A DNA stretch of 64,000 nt. Origin: Planctomycetaceae bacterium. Its GTDB lineage: Bacteria; Planctomycetota; UBA1135; GCA-002686595. The DNA is taken from the NCBI GenBank assembly GCA_011525785.1, contig WYBT01000049.1, positions 1 through 64,000 of the forward strand, written 5' to 3'. Both the position numbers and the translations under genes were made by a program. The notes beneath the pieces are model-generated. The model was not told the DNA's origin. It did not search any database and was given only the letters and a program-made list of their open reading frames with translations. Positions 1 to 9,072 of the stretch are shown here, piece by piece; the stretch's first letter is position 1; each line of letters begins with the position of its first letter.

Positions 1-1802
1 CCAGACGACAGCGCGCTCGGCTGGAGAACGGCCGCGGGATAGGTGTTGTCGTTGTGCACGATCGAGTCGTTGGTCCAACTGCCAGCGACGATCAGCATCT
101 GGTACTCGTCGAAGCCGATGTCGATCGGATCGCGCCCCGGATGCGGATTGCCGTAGCCCTCGCCGTCGCGATCGAAGGTGCGAAGGACCGAGCAATCCGA
201 GTCGTACTCGTAGGGAGCGACGTTGCGGTGCTCGACATCCAGGGGCTCTCCGTAGAAGCCTGCGTCGATCAACGGCGAGGTGGGCAGGATTCTCCAGTCG
301 CGGTAGCTCGAGCTGACGCCGGTGACGACGTTCACGAGGTACTCGCCGACGAACATCGGGTCGAACATCTGCGGCGTCGTGACGTTGGTCCCGTCCCACA
401 GGCGCACGGCCGGCGTCGGTAGCGTCGCGGAGGCTGTGCAGGGAGGCGGCGGCTGCGCGGTCGACGCGTGGCAGTTGTAGAGCGGCTCGTAGAAGGACAG
501 GTTCTGCGTCAGCGCGATCCAGCCAGTTCCAACACCCACGGTGGGAACAGGAGTCGAGATGTAGTGTCCGTTGTTGGTCGCCGCGCGACCGGCCACGAAG
601 GCGTTGGTCTGCCGATACGGGTCGAGAATGCCCGCTCGAACCGAGGCATCATCGCTGTCGATCCCCAGCATCGCCATTGGCCCTGCGTTCGCGCCGTAAG
701 GCGTCGGTTTCGTGCGGAACACGTTGTTGATCACGCACACCCGGCTCAGTCCGCGGTACTGCTGCAACGGGTCGGCCCACGAAGGCTGGTTGTTCGGCGG
801 CGCGATCTGGTAGAGCCCCGGATCTGTGACGTCGCACAGCGCAACGGCAGCCGTGTTGTTGGGCAGATCGGCCGCAGTGAGACACTCGTAGTTCCACGAG
901 CCTTGCCCGCGCTCGACCATCACGAAGGTGTTGTTCGCCGCCATCACGTCGAAGCTGAAGTACCCACCCAACGGCGGGGAGCTTCCCTGAGGCGTGTAGG
1001 TGGGCGCGACGAGCAGCCCAAAGGTCGGTCCACGCAGGTTGATGGACTGAGTCTGTCCGCCGTCGCCCACCCAGCTCGCCGGCCATGCGTGACGCATGTC
1101 GAAGATGCAGTGGCTGACGCGCCCAGCGAGTGGATGCGACCGGAAGATCGGGCCCGCGCCGGACACGCTCACATGCGGGTGGTTGGCGAAGAGCACCTGG
1201 ATGTCCCCGCCCTGGAAGGTGAACCCGTCGAGCCGCTCCGCCGTCTCGCCGGTTCCGACCCACGTCGGAAGGTCCTCATCCGTAGGCGGCACGTTCGGCG
1301 CACCGATGATCGTCGGGTAGTAGCTGTACTGCGACGACTCGCGGAACGTCACCAAGACCTCCGAGGCCCTCATCGCGTACGGAGCCTGCGCGTTGATCGT
1401 CGGCCAGAACGCGGCGTAGGCGCCCGATGTGTTCGGCGCGTCGCTGGGCAGTGTCCCCCTGATCACGCACGCGCGTGCGTTGACGCCCTGCACATGGACA
1501 CGGTCCTTCATCTCGATCGGAAGATTGTCATCGCTGCTCAGCGCTCCATGGGGCCCATAGAGTCCCGGCATGCAGTACACGATGCCCTGCGTCGACGCGT
1601 GCGCGAGCGGATCGCTCGCGTACAGCTTGCTGAGATTCTCGTAGAGCCTGTTGATCGCGAACTGCAGCGTCTTGCAGGGCTTATTGGGTGCGCCAATCTG
1701 ATCGGGATCGCCGGGATCCCCTTCGTCGAACCCACGAGCCGGGTCGACCCAGATCTCGAGCAGGTCGCAGCCTTGCGCGTTGGCGCGAGTCGGCGCGAAC
1801 AT
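1..1802 (-). CDS. Secreted protein with choice-of-anchor Q-like region, 3' end outside window
   Basis: One minus-strand frame stays open from the ATG at 1802 to the window edge, so about 600 residues are visible and the C-terminus is missing. Near 261-280 it reads SPLIDAG and near 102-122 DIGFDEY, the pairing found at the end of secreted parallel beta-helix proteins with a choice-of-anchor Q domain. The middle is rich in Asn, Gly, Thr and aromatics, as in extracellular beta-solenoids. The function is unknown, and an extracellular or surface role is inferred. The start is doubtful. Codons just upstream of 1802, in the same frame, encode a hydrophobic AALLLSSA stretch that looks like the core of a signal peptide, and the sequence reads on to a mature-like N-terminus NAQGC. 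The only upstream ATG (1866) is out of frame across a run of seven G (1850-1856), so a one-base error or a CTG start near 1859 is possible. Confidence 0.72.
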   Translation of the reverse strand, partial: MFAPTRANAQGCDLLEIWVDPARGFDEGDPGDPDQIGAPNKPCKTLQFAINRLYENLSKLYASDPLAHASTQGIVYCMPGLYGPHGALSSDDNLPIEMKDRVHVQGVNARACVIRGTLPSDAPNTSGAYAAFWPTINAQAPYAMRASEVLVTFRESSQYSYYPTIIGAPNVPPTDEDLPTWVGTGETAERLDGFTFQGGDIQVLFANHPHVSVSGAGPIFRSHPLAGRVSHCIFDMRHAWPASWVGDGGQTQSINLRGPTFGLLVAPTYTPQGSSPPLGGYFSFDVMAANNTFVMVERGQGSWNYECLTAADLPNNTAAVALCDVTDPGLYQIAPPNNQPSWADPLQQYRGLSRVCVINNVFRTKPTPYGANAGPMAMLGIDSDDASVRAGILDPYRQTNAFVAGRAATNNGHYISTPVPTVGVGTGWIALTQNLSFYEPLYNCHASTAQPPPPCTASATLPTPAVRLWDGTNVTTPQMFDPMFVGEYLVNVVTGVSSSYRDWRILPTSPLIDAGFYGEPLDVEHRNVAPYEYDSDCSVLRTFDRDGEGYGNPHPGRDPIDIGFDEYQMLIVAGSWTNDSIVHNDNTYPAAVLQPSALSS

Positions 1803-2125
1803 CGCAGAGCTCAGTAGAAGCGCGGCCTGTTGCGCGAATCGAAGTGAACGGGGGGGCAGCGAGCATTATTGAAAGCCTCGATCGGATTGCGAGAGACGAG
1901 GAGCGGCGCCTGGCAGCCCCGGCGCCCGTCGGAGACCTACACAGCGTCCCCCGTCGGGTGCGGAACTGTCAAGGCAGCCAAGAGACGAAATCGGCTGTGG
2001 GCGTCTCGAAATCTCGCGCCGAAGCGCAGCGAGGCCAGCCGCGGCGAACGGCTGGCCTCGCGATCGATGCCGGTCAACGCGCGCCGAGAGTCGATTTCGG
2101 CGCGCGCGAAAGAAGAGCGCTCAGA
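1803..2125. other. Gene-free stretch between two secreted-protein genes
   Basis: This 323-base stretch holds the probable signal-peptide codons of the left gene (to about 1866), a perfect 12-bp hairpin at 2030-2060, and otherwise no convincing coding frame. The promoter of the left gene should lie here, but I cannot point to a clear -35/-10 pair. Confidence 0.5.
2030..2060 (-). terminator. Hairpin, probable terminator of the protease gene
   Basis: A 12-bp perfect stem (2030-2041 with 2049-2060) encloses a 7-base loop and lies 65 bases after the stop of the protease gene at 2126. There is no clear U-run on the minus strand, so it could instead be a transcript-stabilising hairpin. Confidence 0.5.
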
Positions 2126-4468
2126 TCACGGCGTGAAGATGATCTGCAAGCCGTCGGACAGGTCCGAGGCGCTGCCGGCGCGGAACCAGCACTGGAAGTT
2201 CCACAGGTCGCCGGCCTGGATCGGGCCGGAGGCCGGGAGTGCGCCGTAGTTCACCGCGTAATCGAGCGTGGTCCCCGCGCCCGAGTTGATCAGCGGCAAA
2301 CGCGACGACGGCGAGGCCACGCAGCGCGTGCCCAGGCCGAAGGGCGTGTTCTGCTTCGCAGTGGAATAGAAGAACAGGCCGTTGCGGCCCACGCCCACGT
2401 TGCTCGCGTGCAGCGCGAGGTTGTTGGCGGCGATGCTCGCCGAGCCGGTGGCGCTGATCTGCGAGCCGTTCGCGCCGCTGACGCAATAGTTCTCGAACTG
2501 CGAGCACGACGCGCGCACGACTTCGAATGCGTCCAGGCCGGCCTCGACGATCGAAGCCGTCCCGCCGTCGTTCGCCGTGAAGCGCACGCGCATGTTCGAC
2601 GTGAACGCGAGGCCAGCAGCGCTGATCGACGCCGCGCTCACCTCGTTGGTGCGCCAGCTCGTCCCACCGTTCGTGGTGTGCGTCGCGACGGCGACCCAAG
2701 GACCCGCGAGTCCGTTCGCCGACATCTCGACCAGCAGTCGGTCCGCGCCGTCGGTGTTCGTCAGGTTCAAGTAGTACGCGTAGCGCAGCGCAACCGAGCC
2801 ACCTTCGAGGTCGAGCGCGGGCGAAGTGAGGCTCACCGCGCCGCCGTCGACGTCGGTGTTGCCGGCTGCGTTCTGCGTCAGCCAGCAGCGGCCCGAGCCA
2901 TCGAAGTCCGCGGCCGGGTCGTAGGCCCAACTCGGGTCGTTCACCGGCACGCCGCGCTCCCACTGTCCCGCCGTCGCGCCGATCACGGCCGTGGTCCAGC
3001 CCGTGTCGACTTCGAAGTTCTCATCGCGCAGCGCGAACTCGAATCCGAGCACGCCCGCCGAGAAGAACGCCGTCGGCGCGCCCGCGGGCTGCGTCAGCAC
3101 GCCGCAGGTCGGATTGCCGACGCTGAAGTAGAAGCGCGGCGCGTCGCCGCAGGCGGGGCCGGGCAGCGAGGCGCTGAAGGTGTTCGACGCACCCGGAGTC
3201 ATCGCGACGGGCGTGAACGCACCACCGTTGTAGGAGTAGTGCAGCGTGACCGAGCCGGGCGTGAACGGCCCGGCGACTTGCACCGAAACCGGGGTCGGCG
3301 CGCCCACCGACAACTGCGCCGGAAGCGTTCCGACGATGCTCAGTCCGGCGGCGCAGACACCGCGCGGCGTCGAGAGGAAGGCCTGCAGCCCCGAGTGGAT
3401 CGACGCCGTGCCGTTGTTCGCTCCCCCGCCGCTCGAGCACCCGCCGTGCGTGTGGATGCCGATCGCCACGCCGCTGGGGTCGTGGATCACCGGCGAGCCC
3501 GAATTCCCGCCGGTCGTGTCGGCCTGATAGCTGAGCTGCGTGCCGCTGAAAACGGTCCAAGGACCGGCGTGCGTCTCCTGCACCTGGTTCCACTCCGCGG
3601 GCGAGCTGCGCGTGCCGTAGCCCGTGATGCGGATGTTCTGCGCGGAGTTGAACGTCGGCGGCGCCGAGAACGTGTAGCGCTGGCCCTGCGCCTGGAAGGG
3701 CGTCAAGCCCGTGCCCGCGTTGGGGAAGCAGCCGAAGTAGGCGTAGTCGTTGCCCACGCCCTGGCCGCCGTTGGACTGCGTCGAGCTGTCGTCCACCGCG
3801 TACTGATCCTGCGGCGGCGGATGCTGGATCGCGCCGCTCGAAGTCGACAGCGGCACGTTGAACTGCAGCACGTCGAGGCTGCCCGCCGAAGTCGAACAGT
3901 GGCCGGCCGTGAGCTGGCACGAGTTGCAGTCGCTGATGAGCCAGCCCGTGCAGCCGATCGGCAGCAGGCGGCCGGCGCGCGGGTCGCTCGACAGCACGCG
4001 ATCGTCGGTCGCAAAGCAGATCGATTCAGGCGCCCCGCCCGCGCTGGTCACCGCGTGCGAGAGCTGCACGCGGCTCGCGCCGATCGACGGCAACGCGAGC
4101 ACTTCGACCAGCACCGAGTCGCCGTTGAAGTACGCGCTCGAGCGCTGCCACTGCGCGACGTGGATGGCGTTGAGCTCCTGCACCGCACCGTCGTACAGCG
4201 AGGTCATCCGCAGCCGCGCGCCCGTGCCGGCGAGCACATCGCCCGCGAGCTCGACTTCCGCGAAGTAAAGGCGCATCCACTCGGCGCCGGGCGAGCTGGC
4301 GACGAAGCTCGCGACGACGGACAGCCCGCTGCCGTCGTTCAGAACCGGCCCGGTGTCGTGCGCGAGGTCGACGATCTGCGAGGGCGGCGTGTCCTGGGCG
4401 ACGGCCGGGGCGCACAGCAGCGCGACGGCCAGCGCGAACGCTGCACGGCGTGAGGAGAGGGTGCTCAT
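2126..4468 (-). CDS. Secreted trypsin-like serine protease with C-terminal accessory domains
   Basis: 780 residues from the ATG at 4468, chosen because it opens a clear signal peptide (MSTLSSRRAAFALAVALL..., cleavage near AVA-Q 24/25); the frame could be extended upstream but gains only low-quality sequence. The protease part (about 165-370) has TAGHC (His190), an NDYAYF Asp near 241 and GNSGSP (Ser323), the trypsin triad in the usual order, with cysteines that may form disulfides. Residues about 370-490 look like a beta-sandwich. About 500-660 resemble an immune-inhibitor/choice-of-anchor jelly-roll (GAVSLTSPALDLEGG...). The last 120 residues hold a domain with GLFFYS, PFGLGTRCV, WNFQCWFR and SDGL, which I associate with secreted proteins of this planctomycete group (recognition, not a search result). 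The protein probably acts outside the cell; its substrate is unknown. Confidence 0.85.
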   Translation of the reverse strand: MSTLSSRRAAFALAVALLCAPAVAQDTPPSQIVDLAHDTGPVLNDGSGLSVVASFVASSPGAEWMRLYFAEVELAGDVLAGTGARLRMTSLYDGAVQELNAIHVAQWQRSSAYFNGDSVLVEVLALPSIGASRVQLSHAVTSAGGAPESICFATDDRVLSSDPRAGRLLPIGCTGWLISDCNSCQLTAGHCSTSAGSLDVLQFNVPLSTSSGAIQHPPPQDQYAVDDSSTQSNGGQGVGNDYAYFGCFPNAGTGLTPFQAQGQRYTFSAPPTFNSAQNIRITGYGTRSSPAEWNQVQETHAGPWTVFSGTQLSYQADTTGGNSGSPVIHDPSGVAIGIHTHGGCSSGGGANNGTASIHSGLQAFLSTPRGVCAAGLSIVGTLPAQLSVGAPTPVSVQVAGPFTPGSVTLHYSYNGGAFTPVAMTPGASNTFSASLPGPACGDAPRFYFSVGNPTCGVLTQPAGAPTAFFSAGVLGFEFALRDENFEVDTGWTTAVIGATAGQWERGVPVNDPSWAYDPAADFDGSGRCWLTQNAAGNTDVDGGAVSLTSPALDLEGGSVALRYAYYLNLTNTDGADRLLVEMSANGLAGPWVAVATHTTNGGTSWRTNEVSAASISAAGLAFTSNMRVRFTANDGGTASIVEAGLDAFEVVRASCSQFENYCVSGANGSQISATGSASIAANNLALHASNVGVGRNGLFFYSTAKQNTPFGLGTRCVASPSSRLPLINSGAGTTLDYAVNYGALPASGPIQAGDLWNFQCWFRAGSASDLSDGLQIIFTP

Positions 4469-4767
4469 GGATGCTGGGGACTCCTGCGGGTGCTCCCTGA
4501 CGGGAGGCAGACTCTTGGGGACGAAGTCGTCGGGGACCGGCGCACAGCCCGCTGGGCTGGCCCGATCCCCGGACAAGACTACGACGTTTCGCCCCGCAGC
4601 GGGGTTCCCGGCAGTTCGCGCGCCGCGCGAGGGGCGCGCGCCTCGAGCGAGCTGGACGAGCGACTGCCGCTCAGCCCTGGCGCGCGCGCTCCTCCGGCGC
4701 AGCGCCTTACTCGCCCGGCCTCAGCTGCGCGCAGTTCGAGCCGCGCGCCGCCTCAGCTCGTTCCGCC
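4469..4767. other. Gene-free stretch upstream of the protease gene
   Basis: The stretch lies between the start of the protease gene and the stop of the ferredoxin gene. No coding frame is convincing. Short GC-rich inverted repeats occur at 4592-4604 and 4618-4639 and could end the ferredoxin transcript. An AGGAG element about 12 bases upstream of 4468 could serve as ribosome binding site. Confidence 0.4.
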
Positions 4768-5106
4768 TCAGCCCGCGAAGGGCTTCTCGGACAGGTGCTC
4801 GCGCTTGGCCTCGACGCTCTTCCATTCATCGGCGTCGTCGAGCGGATCCTTCTTGGAGGTGATCCCCGGCCACTTGCCCGCCAGACGCGCGTTGATGTCC
4901 TTGTACTCGGCCCACTTCTCGGGCAGGTCGTCTTCGCTGAAGATCGCCTCGGTCGGGCACTCGGGGACGCACGCGCCGCAGTCGATGCACTCGTCAGGGT
5001 TGATGACGAGGAAGTTCTCGCCCTCGTAGAAGCAGTCGACCGGGCAGACGTCGACACAGTCGGTGTACTTGCACTTGACGCAGGGTTCGGCGACGACGTA
5101 GGTCAT
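4768..5106 (-). CDS. fdxA: 7Fe ferredoxin ([3Fe-4S][4Fe-4S], FdxA type)
   Basis: This 112-residue protein has the layout of Azotobacter ferredoxin I: a CVKCKYTDC...CPVDCFYEG block and a [12 protein letters not shown] block. By comparison with that protein, Cys9, 17 and 50 would hold the 3Fe-4S cluster and Cys21, 40, 43 and 46 the 4Fe-4S cluster. The C-terminal half ([19 protein letters not shown]..., [11 protein letters not shown]) also matches the family, so length and ends are normal. It is a cytoplasmic single-electron carrier whose partner is not shown by the context. The start is supported by AAAGGA about 10 bases upstream of the ATG. Confidence 0.95.
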   Translation of the reverse strand: MTYVVAEPCVKCKYTDCVDVCPVDCFYEGENFLVINPDECIDCGACVPECPTEAIFSEDDLPEKWAEYKDINARLAGKWPGITSKKDPLDDADEWKSVEAKREHLSEKPFAG

Positions 5107-5184
5107 GGATCGAGAGGTCCTTTCGAAGGCCGGGGATTGTCCACATTCGCCCCGGCGCGTAAAGCCCCTCGGGGTTCGTAGTCG

Positions 5185-5589
5185 CTACGGACGCGGCGCG
5201 ACCCACGGCTCGCGGTTCGACACGTCGGTGGAGTACTCGACGGCCGTCCACAGCGCCATCGCGCGCGGCAGGACCGCGTACGAGAACACCAGCACAACGA
5301 CGACGCCCAGCACGAGCGCTTGCGCCGTGCCCAGATCGGTGAGGAAGAACAGCGCCAGCGCCAGTGCGGCCGCGAAGAGCTCGGTGACCGTCGCGGTCAA
5401 GTACATCGCGCCGGTCTGAGCGCCGGCCTCGCGCCGGAAGAGCAGTCCGCACTCTTCGCAGCGCGGGCGCAGCCGCGCGAACGACGCGAACAGCTCTCCC
5501 CGCCCGCACTGCGGACAGCGCTTGGCCAGCGCGCGCCGCACGAAACGCCGCCGCCAGCGCAACGCCTCGCGTTCCTCGGGGGTGAACAC
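5185..5589 (-). CDS. DUF983 family membrane protein
   Basis: 134 residues. An N-terminal zinc-ribbon-like part has CPQCGRGELF near 25-34 and CEECG near 44-48. It is followed by two hydrophobic segments at about 65-83 and 90-110. This is the normal size and arrangement of DUF983, a family of unknown function that is often encoded near respiratory genes in proteobacteria. Here it lies 78 bases upstream of the ferredoxin gene on the same strand, so co-transcription is possible. A metal-binding, membrane-associated role is inferred from the cysteines only. Confidence 0.85.
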   Translation of the reverse strand: MFTPEEREALRWRRRFVRRALAKRCPQCGRGELFASFARLRPRCEECGLLFRREAGAQTGAMYLTATVTELFAAALALALFFLTDLGTAQALVLGVVVVLVFSYAVLPRAMALWTAVEYSTDVSNREPWVAPRP

Positions 5590-5649
5590 GTGGGCGATGG
5601 TAACGCGGGCTGCGCAGCCGAGGCCGCGCGCTGACGCGGGATACGAAGT

Positions 5650-8600
5650 TCAGCGCACGACGGGCTCGAAGCGTTGCGGCGCGTCGAAGGGCGGCGCGAA
5701 TATCGCGCTGAAGAGGCGCTGGCCGTCGAGCTCGAGCGCTGCGCTGCCGCCGCCTGAGGGGACCAGCAGCGAGACGCGCTGCCCGCCGGGCGCGAGCCGC
5801 GGCCCGAAGTCCGTGAACAACGCGTCGGTCTCCAGACGCTGCTGTCCGGCGGCCTCGAGCACGCCATCGGCGTCGTAGCGCAGGATCATCATGGTCCAGG
5901 GCTGTGCGAAGCGCGCTTCGCCCGCTTCGTCCGAACGCATGCGGTAGCGACCGCACAGCACTCCGCTCGCGTCCCACACGAGCAGCCGCGCGCCGCTCCC
6001 ACGCCGCTCTCGCGCGCCGCCCGAACGAGCGGCCTCCGGCGCCGGCGCCTCGCGCGGCGTGAACGACTCGGGGAAGCCTGCGGGGAGCTCGAACTCGGCG
6101 CGCACGCGCGGCGAGGTCAGATCGGCGGGGATTTCGAGCACCACGTGCGCCGGAGCGTCCTCGCGCAAGTCGACCAGCGTCGAGTCGGCCCCCTCGAGTT
6201 GCGCCGAGCGCAGGCTCAGCCGCACGCGCGCCGCCGGCAAGCCGCGCAGGATCACCTCGCCGCGCTCCGGCATCTCGATGTAGTTGGCCCAGTAGGTCGA
6301 GCTGATGGCGCTGGCGAGCGGAGCGCCGCGCTCGTCCGACACGACCAGGCGCGCGGGGTGGACCGGCGCGCCGCGCAAGTCGCGCACGAGCACGCTCAGG
6401 CTGCGTTCAGGGGCGAGTTCGAACTCGACGCGCGGCGGCTCGCCCTCGCGCCAACGCCGCAGCGTGGGAGCGTGGCCCGGCGCCTGCGCGTAGAGGGTCC
6501 ACACTCCGCTGTGCGGCAGTTCGAGCGTGCTCTGGCCATCGAAGCGCGCGACCAGCGACACGACGCCGGCGGGCGAATCGCTGCGCGCGGTGACGATGCA
6601 GCCCGCGACGGGCGCGCCGCTCCCCTGTGTGCGCGCCACGAGTTCCAGGCGCGGCGCCTCGAGATCGGCCTGCTCGAGCACGACCTCCAAGGTCTCCACG
6701 CCCACCAGGCCCTCCAGACGCGTCGGAGCGAAACCCGGCGCGCTCACAGCCACCGCGACCGAGTCGTGCGGCAGTTCGCTCAGCAACACTCGCCCGTCGG
6801 CCTCCGACTCGGCGCTCGAGATCTCGAGCAGCTCGGCCGGCAAGTCCTCGAACGTGCGCGGATCGCGGAGCAACGCGGGCCGGCCGCTGGCGACGGCGCG
6901 GGCCCCGAGGACGGGCGCGCCGCTCCCGTCGGTGACGCGCAGAGTCAGGCGTCGTTCGGGCTCGAAGTGCAGCGTGCTCCGCGAGCTTGCGCCCCCGCGC
7001 AACTCGAGCGAGCACCACTGGGTCGCGTGGGCGGCGGCGCGCGCGCGCACGATCGCAAGGCCATCGCCCGTCTCGACGAACAGCGTCAGCCGGCCGTCGG
7101 ACGTGGAGCGCGCAGCGCGAGCGCCCGACTCGCACAGCACGTCGACCGCGCCCGCGAGCGCCGCACCGTTCGCGTCGCGCAGCTCGAAGACGAGTTCACT
7201 GGCGCGCGCGAGCAGCACCACTTCGTTCCAGTCCGGCCCTGTCACGCGCCGCTCGGCGACGCAGTAGCCCTCGAGCTGGAACGCGAGGTTGTGCGCGATC
7301 GGCGCGAGTCCGCGGATCTCGAAGCGTCCGTCGGCGGCGCTGGTCCACTCGCCGCGCAACAGGTTGCGCCACGACAGCTCCGACTCGGCGGCCGCGCGAC
7401 CGCCGCCGCGCAGGTCGTGCGTCGAAGTCGTGAGCCGCACGCCGGCGAGCGGCGCGCCGTCGGCGTCGACCACTCGGCCGCTGACGCGCCAGCCCGTCTC
7501 GAGGCGCATCTCGAGTTCGGAGTGGGCGCGCGGCCTGCGACTTTGGATGTGGGCGCCGCGCAACGCCGTTCGCTCGCCGTGCTGCGCGTGGATGTAGAAA
7601 CTCTCGGGCAGTTCGAGCAGTTCGAACCCGCCCGAGGCGTCGCTGAAGCCGCTCGCCAACGGCTCGCGCGCGCCGTCCGGGTCGATCCGAGCCGAGTTCG
7701 GGCTGGCCGCCCACACGCGCGCGCCCGCCACCGGGCGACCGGCGGCATCGACCACGCGACCGCGAGCGCTCGAAGCGCGCGCGATGCGCAGCTCGACGCT
7801 GCCCGAGACGAAGTCCTCGTCGACGAGCGTGAAGCGGGCCGCGCGACTGGTCGGCGAGGCCCCCACCACGATTTCGTCGCCCGGCCCCAGCTCGAGTTCG
7901 GCGGGCGCGCGTCCGTCGGCGTCGCTGATCCAGCGCAGTGCATCGGAGTTCGGGCCTCGCGCGACGAGTTGCGCCGCGAGCCCTTCGGCCGGCGCGCCGT
8001 CGGGGTCGTACACCAGGCGCAACGCGTACGCACGTCGCACTGCAGCGCGCTCGATCGAGCTGCGCGGCGCGGCGGCGGCGGCGCTCTCGTCGGCGGGCCT
8101 GCTAGCCACGGCGGCGCTCGCCGGGAGTGCGGGCGTCGCGTCGGCGCCGCGCCAGGCGCGCGTCCCCCACCACAGCGACGCGACCAGCAACGTGAACAGC
8201 GCCAGCGGGAGCGCGAGCGGCGAAAGCGACGCGGACGCGCCCGTCGTGCTCGCCGGCGGCTCGCCCAGGGCCAGCGGCAGGAGCGCGCTGGTCCAGGCGC
8301 TGCGATCGCCGCCGTTGCGCCGATCGAGGCTCTCGCGCAGGAGCGCCATGCCGCGCTTGAGGCGCGTGCGCACGGTCTCGACCGGCACGCCCATGCGCGC
8401 CGCCACGTCGCGCGGCGGAAGGTCCTCGTAGAAGCGCAGCAGCAGCGTCGAGCGATAGGGCTCGGGCAGTTCGCTCAGCGACTCGACCACGGCGCGCCGC
8501 GCGTTCTCGCGCGCCACGATCTCGTCGGTCGAGGGCAGTCCCTCGTCGCGCGCCACCCACTGCTCGCGCGCCGCGCGGCGGCGGCGGGAGCGGTGCTGCT

Positions 8601-8838
8601 GGAGCGCGTGGTTGCGCACGACCTTGGCGAGCCAAGCGCGCACCGCACCGGCGTCGGCCGGCGGGTGGCGCAGAGCGCTCAGCCAGGTCTCCTGCTGCAG
8701 GTCGTCGGCGTCGGCCCCGCTCGCGACCAGACGCGCCGAGAGGGCCGAGAGGAACTCGGCGTGCGCCAGCAATAGATCGGTCGCGGGCAGCGCATCGGGC
8801 ACTTCGTCCATCGGGGCCATCAGCCCCCAGGATGCCAT
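5650..8838 (-). CDS. Membrane-tethered ECF sigma factor with carboxypeptidase-regulatory-like tail
   Basis: 1062 residues. About 20-85 is sigma region 2 (DADDLQQETWLSALRHPP) and about 117-170 is region 4 (ELPEPYRSTLLLRFYEDLPPR..., helix-turn-helix with PVETVRTRLKRG). A conserved LDRRNGGDRSAW box (171-182) and one membrane helix (about 204-225, followed by WWGTRAW) come next. Beyond the membrane lie some 830 residues of repeated beta-sandwich units of the carboxypeptidase-regulatory-like kind (GRVVDAAGRPVAGARVW..., VSGRVVDADGAPLAGV...). The order implies DNA-binding sigma domains in the cytoplasm and a large sensor or binding part outside. How the sigma part is freed or used is unknown. No anti-sigma gene is adjacent. 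Met1, Met7 and Met10 are all possible starts. A paralogue lies at 25184-28183. Confidence 0.88.
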   Translation of the reverse strand: MASWGLMAPMDEVPDALPATDLLLAHAEFLSALSARLVASGADADDLQQETWLSALRHPPADAGAVRAWLAKVVRNHALQQHRSRRRRAAREQWVARDEGLPSTDEIVARENARRAVVESLSELPEPYRSTLLLRFYEDLPPRDVAARMGVPVETVRTRLKRGMALLRESLDRRNGGDRSAWTSALLPLALGEPPASTTGASASLSPLALPLALFTLLVASLWWGTRAWRGADATPALPASAAVASRPADESAAAAAPRSSIERAAVRRAYALRLVYDPDGAPAEGLAAQLVARGPNSDALRWISDADGRAPAELELGPGDEIVVGASPTSRAARFTLVDEDFVSGSVELRIARASSARGRVVDAAGRPVAGARVWAASPNSARIDPDGAREPLASGFSDASGGFELLELPESFYIHAQHGERTALRGAHIQSRRPRAHSELEMRLETGWRVSGRVVDADGAPLAGVRLTTSTHDLRGGGRAAAESELSWRNLLRGEWTSAADGRFEIRGLAPIAHNLAFQLEGYCVAERRVTGPDWNEVVLLARASELVFELRDANGAALAGAVDVLCESGARAARSTSDGRLTLFVETGDGLAIVRARAAAHATQWCSLELRGGASSRSTLHFEPERRLTLRVTDGSGAPVLGARAVASGRPALLRDPRTFEDLPAELLEISSAESEADGRVLLSELPHDSVAVAVSAPGFAPTRLEGLVGVETLEVVLEQADLEAPRLELVARTQGSGAPVAGCIVTARSDSPAGVVSLVARFDGQSTLELPHSGVWTLYAQAPGHAPTLRRWREGEPPRVEFELAPERSLSVLVRDLRGAPVHPARLVVSDERGAPLASAISSTYWANYIEMPERGEVILRGLPAARVRLSLRSAQLEGADSTLVDLREDAPAHVVLEIPADLTSPRVRAEFELPAGFPESFTPREAPAPEAARSGGARERRGSGARLLVWDASGVLCGRYRMRSDEAGEARFAQPWTMMILRYDADGVLEAAGQQRLETDALFTDFGPRLAPGGQRVSLLVPSGGGSAALELDGQRLFSAIFAPPFDAPQRFEPVVR

Positions 8839-9036
8839 GCCCCGCGAAACCGGTTCAGGGCGTCCGAATAGCTTTCGCGCCGGGAAGAGCCTTCGCGCAG
8901 AGCAAAGAACTCAGGCCGCAGGAGCTCAGCGCAGCCTTCACGCCGCAGCCCATGGGCGCATCGGCCAAGGCGCCGCTGCGCCCCGCGGCATTCGGCCGCG
9001 CTGAGATCTACGTTGGGGCGCTCCTGTCTCCTGCAA

Positions 9037-9055
9037 CCTTCGCGAAGCGCGAAGG
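9037..9055 (-). terminator. Hairpin after the actin-like gene
   Basis: An 8-bp perfect stem with a 3-base loop lies 18 bases beyond the stop at 9073. The U-run is poor, so terminator function is probable rather than shown. Confidence 0.45.
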
Positions 9056-9072
9056 CTCCAGGAGGCTGGAGC

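Noticed and set aside
1688-4453. Very long open frame on the plus strand opposite the protease gene
   Set aside because: It is Arg/Ala/Gly-rich antisense of a real gene, as is usual in high-GC DNA. The minus strand has a signal peptide and catalytic motifs.
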